Counted from the first letter of the stretch, positions 19,648 to 29,919 are shown. The stretch: 64,000 nucleotides of DNA from Marinobacter bohaiensis (GCF_003258515.1 NZ_QGEH01000005.1:1-64000), one strand, 5' to 3'. Notes: generated from the sequence alone by a model not told the origin. A program made the numbers and translations.

Positions 19648-19977
19648 ATGGGGGACACTGGCACCATCGAACTGGACGACGATCTGGCGGATAACGAGTG
19701 CCGCCAGTTCAACCTGCCCGATGACAGCAGCGGCTTCGTCATCCGCCACCGCGGGCACGTCTACGCCTACCGCAACCTTTGCCCGCACCTGGGCATCGAG
19801 CTGAACTGGCTGCCCGACCAGTTCATGGATCCCGACCACTGCTTCATCCAGTGCGCCAACCACGGCGCGCTGTTCACCGTGGACGACGGCCACTGCATCG
19901 CCGGCCCCTGCGCCGGTGACCAGCTCACTCCCCTGGCGCTGGAGCGCAACCGGGGCCGCCTGATCATCCGGGTTTAA
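19648..19977 (+). CDS. Rieske [2Fe-2S] domain protein
   Basis: 109-residue stand-alone Rieske ferredoxin-like protein. The cluster ligands are present in CPHLGIEL (Cys-x-His) and CANHGALF (Cys-x-x-His), with a 30-odd residue spacing. No membrane segment or oxygenase domain is attached, so it probably acts as a soluble electron carrier; the partner is unknown. Its 3' end overlaps the convergent sfsA by four bases. Confidence 0.88.
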   Translation: MGDTGTIELDDDLADNECRQFNLPDDSSGFVIRHRGHVYAYRNLCPHLGIELNWLPDQFMDPDHCFIQCANHGALFTVDDGHCIAGPCAGDQLTPLALERNRGRLIIRV

Positions 19978-20684
19978 TCCAGGATCACCGGCAGCGGCGA
20001 GGCCAGGGCCAGACTCACCGGGCTCAGTTCGGCCCGCCAGGCCAGCACCTCCACACCCGCGGCCACGGCCTCACGCAGCAGACGTCCGTACTCCGGATCG
20101 ATATGGTCCGCCGGCGCCACCGATGCCACGCCCGTGTGATTGACGCAGAAAAACAGGACCGCGCGCTCGCCAGCCGCGGCCTGGGCCATCAGCTCGCGCA
20201 GGTGCTTCTGACCGCGGGTGGTCACCGCGTCCGGGAAATAGCCGCGTCCCGCCTCGCCGAGCGTGACGTTCTTGACCTCCACCCAGGCGTCGGCATGCTC
20301 CGGGTGACCGGACAGGTGCAGGTCAATGCGACTCTTCTCCGCCCCGTAACGCACCTCGCTGCGCAGGCGGGCATAACCGCCCAGCGCCGGGATCAGCCCT
20401 GCCTCGATGGCGGACCGGACCTGGCGGTTGGGCCGCGCGGTGTTGATCAGCGCCAGCTCGCCCGGCGCCGTCTCGACCAGCTCCCAGGTGTACTTGAGCT
20501 TGCGTTTGGGGTCCTGGCTCTCGCTCAGCCAGACGCGGGCGTCGGGCGGCTGACAGCCCAGCATCGAGCCGGTGTTGGGGCAGTGAGCCGTTACTTCCGA
20601 GCCATCCGCCAACACCACATCGGCCAGGAAGCGCTTGTAACGCCTGATCAGACGCCCCTCGATCAGCGGCGACGGGAATTCCAT
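19974..20684 (-). CDS. sfsA: DNA/RNA nuclease family protein SfsA
   Basis: 236-residue SfsA family member, known as a sugar-fermentation-stimulation protein and assigned nuclease activity. Motifs seen: [38 protein letters not shown] and [13 protein letters not shown]. The ATG is preceded by TTGGAGGATGTCC. Physiological role in this organism not evident from context. Confidence 0.93.
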   Translation of the reverse strand: MEFPSPLIEGRLIRRYKRFLADVVLADGSEVTAHCPNTGSMLGCQPPDARVWLSESQDPKRKLKYTWELVETAPGELALINTARPNRQVRSAIEAGLIPALGGYARLRSEVRYGAEKSRIDLHLSGHPEHADAWVEVKNVTLGEAGRGYFPDAVTTRGQKHLRELMAQAAAGERAVLFFCVNHTGVASVAPADHIDPEYGRLLREAVAAGVEVLAWRAELSPVSLALASPLPVILD

Positions 20685-21149
20685 AGGACATCCTCCAACA
20701 GTTTGCTCTCCATCAACCGCGGCAGGAACCGGAACAGGCGCGCCGCGGGAGGGCCAGCGCCGGCCATGCGGGTTGAGAATCAGGGCGCTATGGTAGCGAT
20801 TCCGGGGCTTTGCGGCACCCGCACCGGGCGACTTTTGCAGGACTAGCGCGACTCAGGTGAATCTGCTATTTTCCGCAGATTCGTTCAGTCCCGCCGCCAC
20901 GCCTGCAGCCGGGGCAACGCCGGCAAGCGCAACGGCAATCATGCTACGCTTACAGGTCAGGCAACGCCGGTTCAGGGCAGGTATCCATGACGGGAAAGAC
21001 CGGAGAGACACACGGTTAATAGACGGATAAACAGTGACAGGAATCCGAGGCAGTCGCCAGACTGGCGGTTGTCATGCCCTATAGGTCAGGTCTCCAGAAC
21101 CACAGCATGGCTGGAGCCTCCTTGGAGTATAAGATAGAGGCTGGTTTCT
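20685..21149. other. Intergenic region before dksA
   Basis: 465 bases without a convincing gene. Near the right end TATAAG (21128-21133) could be a -10 box for dksA but no good -35 box matches it; AGAGG at 21136-21140 is the likely dksA ribosome site. Nothing else recognisable. Confidence 0.45.
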
Positions 21150-21590
21150 ATGCCGAACACCGAAGAAAAAGCCCGCGAGCGGTTTACCAACTTCACGCCC
21201 TATGAAATGAAGAAGGGCGAGGAGTACATGAGCGACGACATGCTGGAGCATTTCCGCCAGCTGTTGCTCAAGTGGAAACAGGAGCTGATGGAGGAAGTGG
21301 ACCGCACCATGCATCACATGCAGGAAGATGCGGCCAACTACGCCGACCCCAGCGACCGGGCGACTCAGGAAGAGGAATTCAGTCTGGAGCTGCGCACCCG
21401 CGACCGCGAGCGCAAGCTGATCAAGAAGATCGACCAGACCATTGATCGTATCGACAAGGACGATTACGGATTCTGCGACCAGTGCGGCGTTGAGATCGGC
21501 ACCCGCCGCCTTGAGGCGCGTCCGACGGCAACGCTCTGCATCGACTGCAAGACGCTGGCGGAAATCCGCGAGCGTCAGACCGGGATCTGA
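21150..21590 (+). CDS. dksA: RNA polymerase-binding transcription factor DksA
   Basis: Works with ppGpp in the secondary channel of RNA polymerase to adjust rRNA and amino-acid promoters. The 146-residue protein has the coiled coil with its tip (D66, D69, A71 in DPSDRA) and the four-cysteine zinc finger C109-x2-C112 and C130-x2-C133. It heads the dksA-gluQ-cbrX-cbrA-cbrB block known from Pseudomonas. It is likely to act on the rrn-type promoters at 6-268, which have the discriminators expected of stringent promoters. Confidence 0.97.
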   Translation: MPNTEEKARERFTNFTPYEMKKGEEYMSDDMLEHFRQLLLKWKQELMEEVDRTMHHMQEDAANYADPSDRATQEEEFSLELRTRDRERKLIKKIDQTIDRIDKDDYGFCDQCGVEIGTRRLEARPTATLCIDCKTLAEIRERQTGI

Positions 21591-21612
21591 TCCCGCCGGG
21601 ATCGGATGCGGC

Positions 21613-21635
21613 CCCGGGCGACCAGTGCGCCCGGG
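21613..21635 (+). terminator. Hairpin between dksA and gluQ
   Basis: Perfect 8-base stem CCCGGGCG / CGCCCGGG with a 7-base loop, 22 bases after the dksA stop. A second palindrome, CGGGATC-T-GATCCCG (21581-21595), overlaps the stop itself. No T run follows, so this may attenuate rather than end transcription, and it would lie just in front of the preferred gluQ start. Confidence 0.45.
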
Positions 21636-21647
21636 CATTGCCCACTG

Positions 21648-22526
21648 ATGACTTCGACCTATCGGGGCCGGTTTGCGCCATCGCCAACCGGTCCGCTTCA
21701 TTTTGGCTCCCTGGTCACCGGCCTGGCGAGCTACCTCGACGCCCGCAGCCGCGGAGGCTCCTGGCTGGTGCGCATCGAGGATCTCGACCCCCTGCGTGAA
21801 CCCGCTGACGCCAGCGACCGTATCCTCGCCAGCCTGGAAGCCCACGCCCTGCGCTGGGACGAATCCGTGCGCTTCCAGTCCCGACGCCACGACGCCTACG
21901 CCGATACCATCAGGCAACTGCTCGAGCACCGAATGGCCTACCGCTGCACCTGTTCACGCAAGGAACTGGCCGCCAACGCCGGACACCATCCCAACCTCTG
22001 CCGTGAACGCACGTCGGTGCCCTCAACGCCTTATGCAGTGCGCCTCAGGCTGGACGACAGCACCGTCGGCTGGATGGACCGACACATGGGCCCGCAGGCC
22101 CAGGTACTCAAGGCCGAACGCGACGATCCGGTGCTGCAGCGCAAGGAAGGTTTCTACGCCTATCAGTTGGCGGTGGTGGTGGACGACATCGACCAGGGCA
22201 TCACCGACATCGTGCGCGGTTCCGATCTGCTCGACACCACCGGCGCCCAGATCCGTCTGTACGACCTGCTCCGTGCGCCGCAACCGCACTACCTGCACAT
22301 TCCGGTGATCGTCAACGCCGACGGCCAGAAGCTGAGCAAGCAGACCCATGCGCCCGCCCTGGACGACCACCGGCCCGGTGCGAACCTGCTGCAAGCCCTG
22401 CGCGCCCTGGGCCAGAGGCCGCCAGACGAGCTCCCGGCGAACGAGCCTGACGCCATCCTCGAGTGGGCCGTCGCGCACTGGTCCCCCGCCGACCTGCCGG
22501 CGGACTGTGGCACCGCTCCGGCCTGA
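21648..22526 (+). CDS. gluQ: Glutamyl-Q tRNA(Asp) synthetase
   Basis: Truncated glutamyl-tRNA-synthetase paralogue that glutamylates queuosine in tRNA-Asp. I choose the ATG at 21648 (292 residues) because it puts YRGRFAPSPTGPLHFGSL close to the N-terminus as in the family; an upstream ATG at 21606 would read through a hairpin. The KMSKS-like loop is GQKLSKQTHA. The anticodon-binding domain of GltX is absent, as expected. Same position as in Pseudomonas, after dksA. Confidence 0.93.
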   Translation: MTSTYRGRFAPSPTGPLHFGSLVTGLASYLDARSRGGSWLVRIEDLDPLREPADASDRILASLEAHALRWDESVRFQSRRHDAYADTIRQLLEHRMAYRCTCSRKELAANAGHHPNLCRERTSVPSTPYAVRLRLDDSTVGWMDRHMGPQAQVLKAERDDPVLQRKEGFYAYQLAVVVDDIDQGITDIVRGSDLLDTTGAQIRLYDLLRAPQPHYLHIPVIVNADGQKLSKQTHAPALDDHRPGANLLQALRALGQRPPDELPANEPDAILEWAVAHWSPADLPADCGTAPA

Positions 22527-22552
22527 CACCCCAAGAGGTTACGTGGTATAAC
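22523..22552 (+). promoter_or_regulatory. Putative sigma-70 promoter of the cbrX-cbrA unit
   Basis: CTGACA (22523-22528), 18-base spacer and TATAAC (22547-22552) with a TG extended -10. It lies 34 bases upstream of the small membrane protein ATG and overlaps the gluQ stop. Confidence 0.5.
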
Positions 22553-22585
22553 CGGTGCTTCAGTCACAGCAGGGAACGACATTCG

Positions 22586-22762
22586 ATGTACATCTACCGC
22601 CTCGTCTTTCTGCTCGTACTGGCCGTCTATATCTTTTCACCGAATATCCTGGACTGGTGGATCCAGCCCGGCAGTGCGTGGTACAGCCCGTTCATTGCCT
22701 GGGCCGGACTGATCGCCGTGGGATTCTGGCTTGAGTGGCGACGCGATCCCAATGAGTTTTAG
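22586..22762 (+). CDS. cbrX: Small membrane protein upstream of cbrA (CbrX-like)
   Basis: 58-residue protein with two hydrophobic segments, IYRLVFLLVLAVYIFSP and PFIAWAGLIAVGFWLEW, and a charged tail RRDPNEF. It overlaps the cbrA start by 11 bases, so the two are coupled. A small ORF in this position precedes cbrA in Pseudomonas, where I recall the name cbrX. Function unproven; an accessory of the CbrA membrane domain is a reasonable guess. Confidence 0.72.
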   Translation: MYIYRLVFLLVLAVYIFSPNILDWWIQPGSAWYSPFIAWAGLIAVGFWLEWRRDPNEF

Positions 22763-25730
22763 CCTGACCACGCTGATCCTGGTCAGCCTGGCCTACCTGT
22801 CCCTGCTGTTCGGCGTTGCCCACATCACCGAGCGCGGCCTGCTACCGGCGCGCTGGGTGCGCCATCCGCTGGTCTACGTCCTCAGCCTGGGCGTGTACGC
22901 CGGCATCTGGTCGATCTACGGCTCCGTGGGCATGGCCAGCGTCTTCGGATTCGGTTACCTGGCCTACTACATCGGCATCAGCGGCGCCTTCCTGCTGGCC
23001 CCGGTGCTGCTCAACCCCATCCTGCGCATCGGCCGCAGCTACCAGTTGACGTCCCTGGCCGACCTGTTCGCCTTCCGCTATCGCAGCCAGTGGGCCGGCA
23101 CGCTGGTGACGCTGCTGTCGGGCGCGGCCATCCTGTCGCTGCTGAGCATGCAGATCAAAGCGGTGGCCGACACCGCCTCCCTGCTGGCCCCCGACGCCTC
23201 ACCACGCCTGACCGGTTTCCTGTTTGCCCTGGCCATGGTGCTGTTTACCGTCCTGTTCGGCGCCCGGCGGGAGCAGGGCAAGGAGAGTCACCAGGGACTG
23301 GTGGTGGCCATCGCCTTCGACTCCCTGGTCAAGCTGGTGGCGATGCTGGTGCTGGGCGGCGTCCTGCTGTACGGGGTGTTCGGCGGCTTCAAAGGGCTGG
23401 AAGTCTGGCTCGACTACAACGTCACCCTGTCGCGGCCGTTCGGCATACAGCTTGATGACGGCAGCTGGCGCGCACTGATGCTGATGTCCTTCGCCGGCGC
23501 GCTGGTCCTGCCGCACATGTACCACATGATCTTCAGCGAGAATCCCAGCGCCCGGGGTCTGGCCAAGGCCAGTTGGGGGCTGCCGCTTTACCTGTTGCTG
23601 CTGGCCCTGCCGGTGCCGCTGATCCTGTGGGGCGGCCAGGCGCTGGAAGCACCCACCGAGCCCAGCTATTTTGCCATCGGCGCCGCCTATATCCTCGATC
23701 ATCCGGTGCTCACCCTGGGCATGTACATCGCCGGCCTGTCCGCCGCCAGCGGTCTGGTGATCGTCAGCACCCTGGCTCTCGCCGGCATGGTGCTCAACCA
23801 CGTTGTGCTGCCCATCCGCCCACCGCGCGAGCGGGACAACATCTACCGCTGGCTGCGCTGGGTCAAGCGCATCCTGGTCGCGGTCATCATCTTCGGCGCG
23901 CTGGTGTTCTACGAATGGGTCGGCTCACGGCTGGATTTCGCCGTGCTGGGGATGCTGGCGCTGGCCGGCGCCCTGCAACTGTTACCCGGCGCTCTGGGCG
24001 TCATCTACTGGCCGGAAGGCAACCGCAAGGGGCTGATTGCGGGCCTGATCGCCGGCTCGCTGGTGTGGGTCGCCACGCTGGTCGCGCCCTTCTCCTACGG
24101 TGGCGACCTGCTGACCTGGCTGGGTCTGCCCCGCATCAGCGTCGTCAACGCCCACATTTTCACCTTCGCCAGCCTCACGCTGAACGTCTGCGTCTTCGCC
24201 CTGGTCTCGCTGCTGACCGACACCTCGAACGAGGAGGACAGCGCCGCCCAGTCCTGCTCCCTCGGCGCCCTGTCCCGGCCTCAGCGGCGCGAGCTGTTGT
24301 CCGGCTCTTCGGAGGAGTTCAAGCACCAGTTGGCCACGCCGCTGGGCATGGCGGTGGCGGAACGGGAAGTGGGCCGGGCGCTGCACCAACTGCGACTGCC
24401 CAACGTGGAGTATCGCCCCTACCAGTTGCGCCGCCTGCGTGACCAGATCGAAGTCAATCTATCCGGCCTGATGGGGCCGTCGGTGGCGCGGGACATCGTC
24501 AAACACCATCTGGGTTTCAAGCCCCAGGCCACCGGACGCTCCAGCCAGGACATCCACTACATCGAGAAGGCACTGGGCGATTACCAGAGCCAGTTGACCG
24601 GCCTGGCGGGGGAGCTGGACAACCTGCGCCGCCACTACCGCCAGACCCTGCAGAACCTGCCCATCGCCGCCTGTTCCATCGGCGACGACGGCGAGATCCT
24701 GATGTGGAACCACGCCATGGAGGACGTCACCGGCATCGTCGCCGAGGACGTGGTGGGCGCACGCCTGACCGCCCTGCCCGACCAGTGGCAGGAGCTGCTG
24801 GAGGATTTCGTCAGCGGCGAGGAGCTGCATCGCTACAAGTACCGGCTCGACATGCGCGGCCGGCCCCGCTGGTTCAACCTGCACAAGTCAACGCTCAGCG
24901 GACCGGATCACCCGGAGGGCGGCAGCATCGTGCTGGTGGAAGACCAGACCGAGACGCGCCTGCTGGAAGACGAACTGATGCACAGCGAACGACTGGCCTC
25001 GGTGGGGCGTCTGGCCGCCGGTGTGGCCCATGAGGTCGGCAACCCGGTGACCGGGATTTCATCGCTGGCCCAGAACCTCAAGCTGGAAACCGACAACCCG
25101 GACATTCTCGACACCGCCGACCAGATCCAGCAGCAGACCCGGCGCATTTCGCGCATCCTGCAGTCACTGATGAACTTCGCCCGGGCCGGCAACCACACGC
25201 CGGCCAACCGCTACGAACCGGTGGAGCTACGCCGCTGCATCGACGAATCCATCAACCTGGTTTCCCTCAGCGGCAAGGGACGCAGCCTGAGCTTCGTCAA
25301 CGACTGCCAGCCGGAGCTGCAAGTGCTGGGGGACGAGCAACGCCTGGTTCAGGTCTTCGTCAACCTGCTGGCCAATGCCCGGGACGCCTCGCCGGAAGGC
25401 GGTCTCATCCGCATCAGTGGAAAGCAGGAAGCCTACTCCGCTATCATCGAAGTCGTCGACGAGGGCACAGGCATCCCGGCCGACCAGCTCGATCATGTCT
25501 TTGAGCCGTTCTACACGACCAAGGCCCCCAACCAGGGCACGGGGCTCGGACTGTCACTGGTGTACAGCATCGTCGAAGAGCATTACGGTCACATCCAGGT
25601 AGAAAGTCCGGTCGAGAGTCCGGTAGAACGTCGGGCGGACAGCCCGGAGACGGACGGACGAGGCGACGGCACATGCGTCCGTCTCAACCTGCCGGCCTTC
25701 GAAGCCGAAACAGACACCCTGCAAGATTGA
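22752..25730 (+). CDS. cbrA: Sensor histidine kinase CbrA (SSF transporter-like input domain)
   Basis: 992-residue membrane kinase. The first half (about 1-500) is a sodium:solute-symporter-like domain with 12 or more helices. A linker follows, then a PAS domain ([20 protein letters not shown]), HisKA with phospho-accepting H760 in [13 protein letters not shown], and an HATPase with [14 protein letters not shown] and [16 protein letters not shown]. The start chosen is the ATG at 22752; an upstream in-frame TTG is unlikely. CbrA/CbrB controls carbon-nitrogen balance in Pseudomonas. This architecture, plus the small ORF before it and pcnB after, makes the assignment strong. Confidence 0.93.
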   Translation: MSFSLTTLILVSLAYLSLLFGVAHITERGLLPARWVRHPLVYVLSLGVYAGIWSIYGSVGMASVFGFGYLAYYIGISGAFLLAPVLLNPILRIGRSYQLTSLADLFAFRYRSQWAGTLVTLLSGAAILSLLSMQIKAVADTASLLAPDASPRLTGFLFALAMVLFTVLFGARREQGKESHQGLVVAIAFDSLVKLVAMLVLGGVLLYGVFGGFKGLEVWLDYNVTLSRPFGIQLDDGSWRALMLMSFAGALVLPHMYHMIFSENPSARGLAKASWGLPLYLLLLALPVPLILWGGQALEAPTEPSYFAIGAAYILDHPVLTLGMYIAGLSAASGLVIVSTLALAGMVLNHVVLPIRPPRERDNIYRWLRWVKRILVAVIIFGALVFYEWVGSRLDFAVLGMLALAGALQLLPGALGVIYWPEGNRKGLIAGLIAGSLVWVATLVAPFSYGGDLLTWLGLPRISVVNAHIFTFASLTLNVCVFALVSLLTDTSNEEDSAAQSCSLGALSRPQRRELLSGSSEEFKHQLATPLGMAVAEREVGRALHQLRLPNVEYRPYQLRRLRDQIEVNLSGLMGPSVARDIVKHHLGFKPQATGRSSQDIHYIEKALGDYQSQLTGLAGELDNLRRHYRQTLQNLPIAACSIGDDGEILMWNHAMEDVTGIVAEDVVGARLTALPDQWQELLEDFVSGEELHRYKYRLDMRGRPRWFNLHKSTLSGPDHPEGGSIVLVEDQTETRLLEDELMHSERLASVGRLAAGVAHEVGNPVTGISSLAQNLKLETDNPDILDTADQIQQQTRRISRILQSLMNFARAGNHTPANRYEPVELRRCIDESINLVSLSGKGRSLSFVNDCQPELQVLGDEQRLVQVFVNLLANARDASPEGGLIRISGKQEAYSAIIEVVDEGTGIPADQLDHVFEPFYTTKAPNQGTGLGLSLVYSIVEEHYGHIQVESPVESPVERRADSPETDGRGDGTCVRLNLPAFEAETDTLQD

Positions 25731-25753
25731 CAGAAGAGGCAGTAATTCAAGGC

Positions 25754-27154
25754 ATGCGTCGTATCCTGATCGTTGAAGACGAAGAGATCATCCGCTCAGC
25801 CCTGCGCAAGCTGCTGACCCATGCCGATTACGACGTTTCGGATGCCGGCTCGGTGGACGAGGCCCGCAACCAGTTCGAGCTGGACGGCTTCGATCTGATC
25901 ATCTCCGACCTGCGCCTGCCGGGCGCCGCGGGCACCGAACTGATCCGCCTGGCGCCAAATACGCCGGTGCTGATCATGACCAGCTACGCCAGCCTGCGCT
26001 CGGCGGTGGACTCCATGAAGCTCGGTGCGGTGGAGTACATCGCCAAACCGTTCGACCACGATGAAATGCTGGCGTCCGTGGAAGAGATCCTCCAGCGACG
26101 GGCCAGCGCTACTCCGGACACACCGGAAGCGGACAGCGAGCCTGCCAGCGCCTCTGCCGACGGCGACCCGTCACGCATCATGTACGGCCAGTGCTCGGCC
26201 ATGGAGCACGTCTTCACGCTGATCCGCAAAGTCGCCCCCACCGAGACGACGGTGCTGATCAACGGCGAATCTGGTACGGGCAAGGAGTTGGCGGCTCGCG
26301 CCCTGCACTTGCTCAGTCCGCGCGCCGAGCAGCCGCTGATCTGCGTCAACTGCGCCGCCATCCCGGAAAGCCTGATTGAGTCGGAACTGTTCGGCCATGA
26401 GAAAGGCGCCTTCACCGGCGCCGTTTCCGCGCGTACCGGCCTGATCGAGGCGGCCGACGGCGGCAGCCTGTTCCTGGACGAGATCGGCGAGCTGCCCGCC
26501 GAAGCCCAGGCTCGCCTGTTGCGGGTGCTGCAGGAAAGTGAGATTCGCAAGGTGGGCTCGACCCAGAGCCGCAAAGTGGACGTGCGCATGATCGCCGCCA
26601 CCCACCGTAACCTGCGCGCCATGACCAAGACCGGCGAGTTCCGCGAAGACCTTTATTACCGCCTCAACGTCATGCAGATCCGCATCCCGCCGCTGCGCGA
26701 ACGCAACGGCGACATCCTGGGACTGGCCAAGCGTTTCCTGCAAAACCAGGCCCAGCGCATGGGCAAACCGGACCTGAGCCTGAGCCCGGACGCCATGCGC
26801 GCCCTTGAGCACCATCGCTGGCCCGGTAACGTCCGGGAACTGGAGAACGCCATCGAGCGCGCGACCATTCTCTGTGACGACAGCATGATCACGCCGACCC
26901 TGCTGGACCTGGAAGTCGAGAGCGGCGACGGGGACGTCCACATCCCCGCCGGCCTGATTGAGGAGGACAACCCGGCCCCGGCGCCGGATCCGCAATCGTC
27001 CAACGATCTGTCCCTGGAAGACTACTTCCAGCATTTTGTGCTGGAAAACCAGGACAAGATGAGCGAGACCGAGCTGGCCCAGAAGCTCGGCATCAGCCGC
27101 AAGTCGCTCTGGGAACGGCGCCAGCGCCTGGGCATTCCGCGCAAGAAGAGCTGA
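25754..27154 (+). CDS. cbrB: Sigma-54-dependent response regulator CbrB
   Basis: 466-residue NtrC-family activator: receiver domain with phospho-acceptor D52 (IISDLRLPG) and K98, AAA+ domain with Walker A GESGTGKE (171-178) and the sigma-54-contacting GAFTGA loop (218-223), and a C-terminal Fis-type helix-turn-helix ([19 protein letters not shown]). ATG at 25754 is used; it lies 23 bases after cbrA. The expected direct target, a CrcZ-type RNA with a sigma-54 promoter, lies immediately downstream. Confidence 0.95.
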   Translation: MRRILIVEDEEIIRSALRKLLTHADYDVSDAGSVDEARNQFELDGFDLIISDLRLPGAAGTELIRLAPNTPVLIMTSYASLRSAVDSMKLGAVEYIAKPFDHDEMLASVEEILQRRASATPDTPEADSEPASASADGDPSRIMYGQCSAMEHVFTLIRKVAPTETTVLINGESGTGKELAARALHLLSPRAEQPLICVNCAAIPESLIESELFGHEKGAFTGAVSARTGLIEAADGGSLFLDEIGELPAEAQARLLRVLQESEIRKVGSTQSRKVDVRMIAATHRNLRAMTKTGEFREDLYYRLNVMQIRIPPLRERNGDILGLAKRFLQNQAQRMGKPDLSLSPDAMRALEHHRWPGNVRELENAIERATILCDDSMITPTLLDLEVESGDGDVHIPAGLIEEDNPAPAPDPQSSNDLSLEDYFQHFVLENQDKMSETELAQKLGISRKSLWERRQRLGIPRKKS

Positions 27155-27358
27155 ACGGCGCCCGCCCCTGCTATTCCTCCATCCATGCCCTGAACGCCCG
27201 GGCTCGCGACCCTGAGCCCCAATACCGGCACACCTGTCCAAAACGTAATCCGAAACGGCCCGATCGGCATGGCCGGACGGCAATGGCGTGTCTATTATTT
27301 AACCAGCACAAAACAAGAAACCGCTTCTCGGCAGGCAAGAAGTGAATCGCCTCTCACC

Positions 27359-27417
27359 TGTTACCCGGTGTTACCTGGGGGAACATCGTCCGTCTGAAAA
27401 CCCGCGCCCAAGTAACA
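27359..27417 (+). promoter_or_regulatory. Putative CbrB upstream activating sites
   Basis: TGTTAC occurs at 27359-27364 and 27369-27374, and its inverse GTAACA at 27412-27417. CbrB in Pseudomonas is known to bind TGTTAC/GTAACA half-sites upstream of crcZ. The sites lie about 75-135 bases before the sigma-54 promoter, a normal enhancer distance. The spacing between facing half-sites (37 bases) is wider than the consensus I know, so occupancy is inference. Confidence 0.6.
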
Positions 27418-27491
27418 CTTGAGTCTAAGAATAGTCCCGTTCTGGCACACCCAAAATTCATAAGCCTTTGTTAATAAAGGATAAGAAAAAA

Positions 27492-27508
27492 CTGGCACGC
27501 GCACTGCA
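27492..27508 (+). promoter_or_regulatory. Sigma-54 (RpoN) promoter of the CrcZ-like RNA
   Basis: CTGGCACGCGCACTGCA: the GG (27494-27495) and GC (27506-27507) dinucleotides have exactly 10 bases between them, and TGGCACG is a perfect -24 element. It predicts a transcript start near 27519. Confidence 0.85.
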
Positions 27509-27518
27509 ATCCTATATA

Positions 27519-27880
27519 GCGAACAACAACAAGAACTGAATGACGCAGCGTCAAAAACAAGAACAAAAAGCTGCAATGCGCTCATCAACAAAAACAAGAA
27601 TTGAGCGCGAGCGAACTGAGTGTTTTGGGTGCTGAGCTTTTTAGTGGTGCCTGACTGTTGCGAGTTGCACGTGTAGAAAAGAATCGTCTTCCAGACGGCC
27701 ATTCACCTGCTCGAATCTCGTGACGTGTCATTACCGCTCTCTGTGGTCAAAGCGTTCCGCTCGCAATCATTCGCTCCTGGCTTGGAGCTTGCGTTCAACC
27801 GTTTTAGAGCGCGCGACAACAACAACAATGCAGATCGTCTACTCTTCTCGGCGGGTTCGTGTTTCACGGACCCGCCTTTT
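27519..27880 (+). ncRNA. crcZ: CrcZ-like Hfq-sequestering small RNA
   Basis: Predicted RNA of about 360 bases between cbrB and pcnB, the same place as crcZ in Pseudomonas aeruginosa (about 400 bases). It begins with GCGAACAACAACAAGAA and carries several A-rich AAN motifs of the kind Hfq binds: 27522-27535, 27553-27569, 27587-27600 and 27816-27828. The third is displayed in the loop of a hairpin with stem GCGCTCA (27578-27584) / TGAGCGC (27602-27608). The promoter is sigma-54 and the 3' end is a strong terminator. In Pseudomonas such RNAs titrate Hfq (with Crc) and relieve carbon catabolite repression under CbrB control. No protein-coding ORF here is convincing. Confidence 0.85.
27850..27880 (+). 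terminator. Intrinsic terminator of the CrcZ-like RNA
   Basis: 12-base stem GGCGGGTTCGTG / CACGGACCCGCC (one G-U pair), 3-base loop, then TTTT and GATTTT. Confidence 0.85.
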
Positions 27881-28039
27881 GATTTTCCGGGTCGGCAAAA
27901 TTGACTCGCGACGTCAATACGCGCCGTTCGCCTTAATCGCGACAAACCGTTAAACTCCCAGCCTAAACCCATTGTCTTCCGCGGCAATTTCATTCGGAAA
28001 CGCCCGGAACTCGGATTTCATCCTTCAGAAACGGTTTCG

Positions 28040-29392
28040 ATGCTCAATAGAATAAAGTCCTTCATTTCCGGGAAAGGCAAGAAGCAACAGCCTGCCTACC
28101 AGCGCCAGGTCATTCCCCGCGACCAGCACACCGTCTCTCGCTCGCTGATCAGCGACCCCGCCAAGAAAGTTCTGAGCCGCCTCAACAAGGCAGGCTTCGA
28201 GGCGTACCTGGTGGGCGGTGGCGTCCGCGACATATTGCTGGACGGGCGCCCCAAGGATTTCGACGTGGCCACCGACGCCACGCCGGAAGAGGTTCGTGAC
28301 CTGTTCCGCAATTCACGCATGATCGGTCGACGCTTTCGCATCGTGCACGTGCTGTTCGGACGCGAGGTCATTGAGGTGACCACCTTTCGCGGCAACGCCG
28401 CCGATGCGGACGACGAGTCCGACGACGATCGCCGCGCCAACGAGCACGGCCTGCTTTTGCGGGACAATGTCTACGGCTCCATGGAAGAGGACGCCCTGCG
28501 CCGGGATTTCACGGTCAACGCCCTCTATTACAGCCTGGAAGACTTCAGCGTCATCGACTTTACCGGCGGCGTGGAAGATCTGCGCCAACGGCGCCTGACC
28601 CTGATCGGCGATCCGGAAACCCGTTACCGGGAGGATCCGGTCCGGATGCTGCGCGCCATTCGTTTTGCCGGCAAGCTCGACTTCACCCTGGCCCCGGCGA
28701 CCGAGGCGCCGATCCGTGAGCTGGCGCCGCTGCTGACCCACATCCCGTCGGCGCGGCTGTTCGACGAGGTGCTCAAACTGTTCTCCGCCGGCCACGGCGC
28801 GGCCACCTACGACCTGCTGCTTGAATACGGCCTGTTCGCCCCGCTGTTTCCGGCCACCGCCGCCGCACTGGAAGCCGGCGAACCCGACGGCGTGATCCGC
28901 CAGGCCCTGGCCAATACCGACCGGCGCATCGCCCAGGGCAAGTCGGTGACCCCGTACTTCATGTACGCGGCGCTGATCTGGCCCGCCCTGCAGGCGGAAT
29001 GGAAGCGTCGCCAGGATGACGGCGAGCCCGCCCAACCGGCCCTGCACGGCGCCATTAACGACGTCATCGGCGAGCAGGTGAAAGCCACGGCGATCCCGCG
29101 TCGCTTCTCGGGTCCGATGAAGGAAATCTGGGAACTGCAGATGCGCCTGCCGCGCCGTAACGGCAAACGCGCCTTTGCCACGCTGTCCCACCCGCGTTTC
29201 CGCGCCGCCTACGATTTCCTGCTGGTGCGCGAAGCCGCCGGCGAAGACACCGAAGGTCTGGGACAATGGTGGACCGACTTCCAGCAAACCGACGAACGCG
29301 GCCAGGAGCGCATGCTCTCGGAACTGGCCCCGGCCGGCGCGCGTAACAACAAGCGCCGTCGTCGTCGCCGCAAACCGCAGACCAAGGCCTGA
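28040..29392 (+). CDS. pcnB: Poly(A) polymerase I
   Basis: Adds poly(A) tails to RNA 3' ends, marking them for decay. The 450-residue protein has the nucleotidyltransferase motif GFEAYLVGGGVRDILLDGRPKDFDVATDA (GG and DxD) and RRDFTVNALYYSLED, and a very basic tail (NNKRRRRRRKPQTK). A 159-base spacer (27881-28039) after the RNA terminator holds its promoter region. folK follows 2 bases after its stop. Confidence 0.95.
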   Translation: MLNRIKSFISGKGKKQQPAYQRQVIPRDQHTVSRSLISDPAKKVLSRLNKAGFEAYLVGGGVRDILLDGRPKDFDVATDATPEEVRDLFRNSRMIGRRFRIVHVLFGREVIEVTTFRGNAADADDESDDDRRANEHGLLLRDNVYGSMEEDALRRDFTVNALYYSLEDFSVIDFTGGVEDLRQRRLTLIGDPETRYREDPVRMLRAIRFAGKLDFTLAPATEAPIRELAPLLTHIPSARLFDEVLKLFSAGHGAATYDLLLEYGLFAPLFPATAAALEAGEPDGVIRQALANTDRRIAQGKSVTPYFMYAALIWPALQAEWKRRQDDGEPAQPALHGAINDVIGEQVKATAIPRRFSGPMKEIWELQMRLPRRNGKRAFATLSHPRFRAAYDFLLVREAAGEDTEGLGQWWTDFQQTDERGQERMLSELAPAGARNNKRRRRRRKPQTKA

Positions 29393-29394
29393 GC

Positions 29395-29919
29395 ATGCCG
29401 GAGACCGACGCCTACATCGGCCTCGGCAGCAACCTGGCCGATCCACTGAGCCAGTTGGCCGGGGCGATCACGCGCCTGGCCGCCCTGCCCTACACGCAAT
29501 TGGTGGCCCAGTCTCCGTTTTACGCCAGCCGCCCGGTGGGGCCCCAGGATCAGCCGGATTTCGTCAACGGCGCGGTTCTGCTGCGCACGGCTCTGGGGCC
29601 GCTCGACCTGCTCGACGCCCTGCAGCACATCGAGCGGGCGCACCAGCGCGAGCGCATCCAGCGTTGGGGGCCGCGGACGCTGGATCTCGATCTGTTACTG
29701 TATGGCAATCATCACATCGACGACGATCGCCTGACGGTTCCCCATGTGGAACTCGCCAACCGCGACTTTGTCCTCCAGCCCTTGCTGGACCTGACCCCCA
29801 CGCTTATTCTCCCCGACGGCCGGCCGGTTTCCGAGCTGCGCCAGAGCTGCCCCGACAACGCGTTGCGCCGTCTGGACCCGGTCCCGGGCAGTCTTGCCTC
29901 AATGGGACCCGGCGATTAA
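29395..29919 (+). CDS. folK: Hydroxymethyl-dihydropterin pyrophosphokinase (first copy)
   Basis: HPPK of folate synthesis, 174 residues. Motifs: YIGLGSNLADPLSQL, the VNGAVLLRT segment, RWGPRTLDLDLLLYG and LTVPHVELANRDFVLQPL. Starts 2 bases after pcnB. A second, diverged HPPK lies at 33530-34060. Confidence 0.95.
   Translation: MPETDAYIGLGSNLADPLSQLAGAITRLAALPYTQLVAQSPFYASRPVGPQDQPDFVNGAVLLRTALGPLDLLDALQHIERAHQRERIQRWGPRTLDLDLLLYGNHHIDDDRLTVPHVELANRDFVLQPLLDLTPTLILPDGRPVSELRQSCPDNALRRLDPVPGSLASMGPGD

Noticed and set aside
27361-27702. Minus-strand reading frame of about 113 codons across the CrcZ-like region
   Set aside because: Low-complexity translation, no ribosome site, and it covers the sigma-54 promoter and A-rich motifs of a convincing RNA gene on the other strand.
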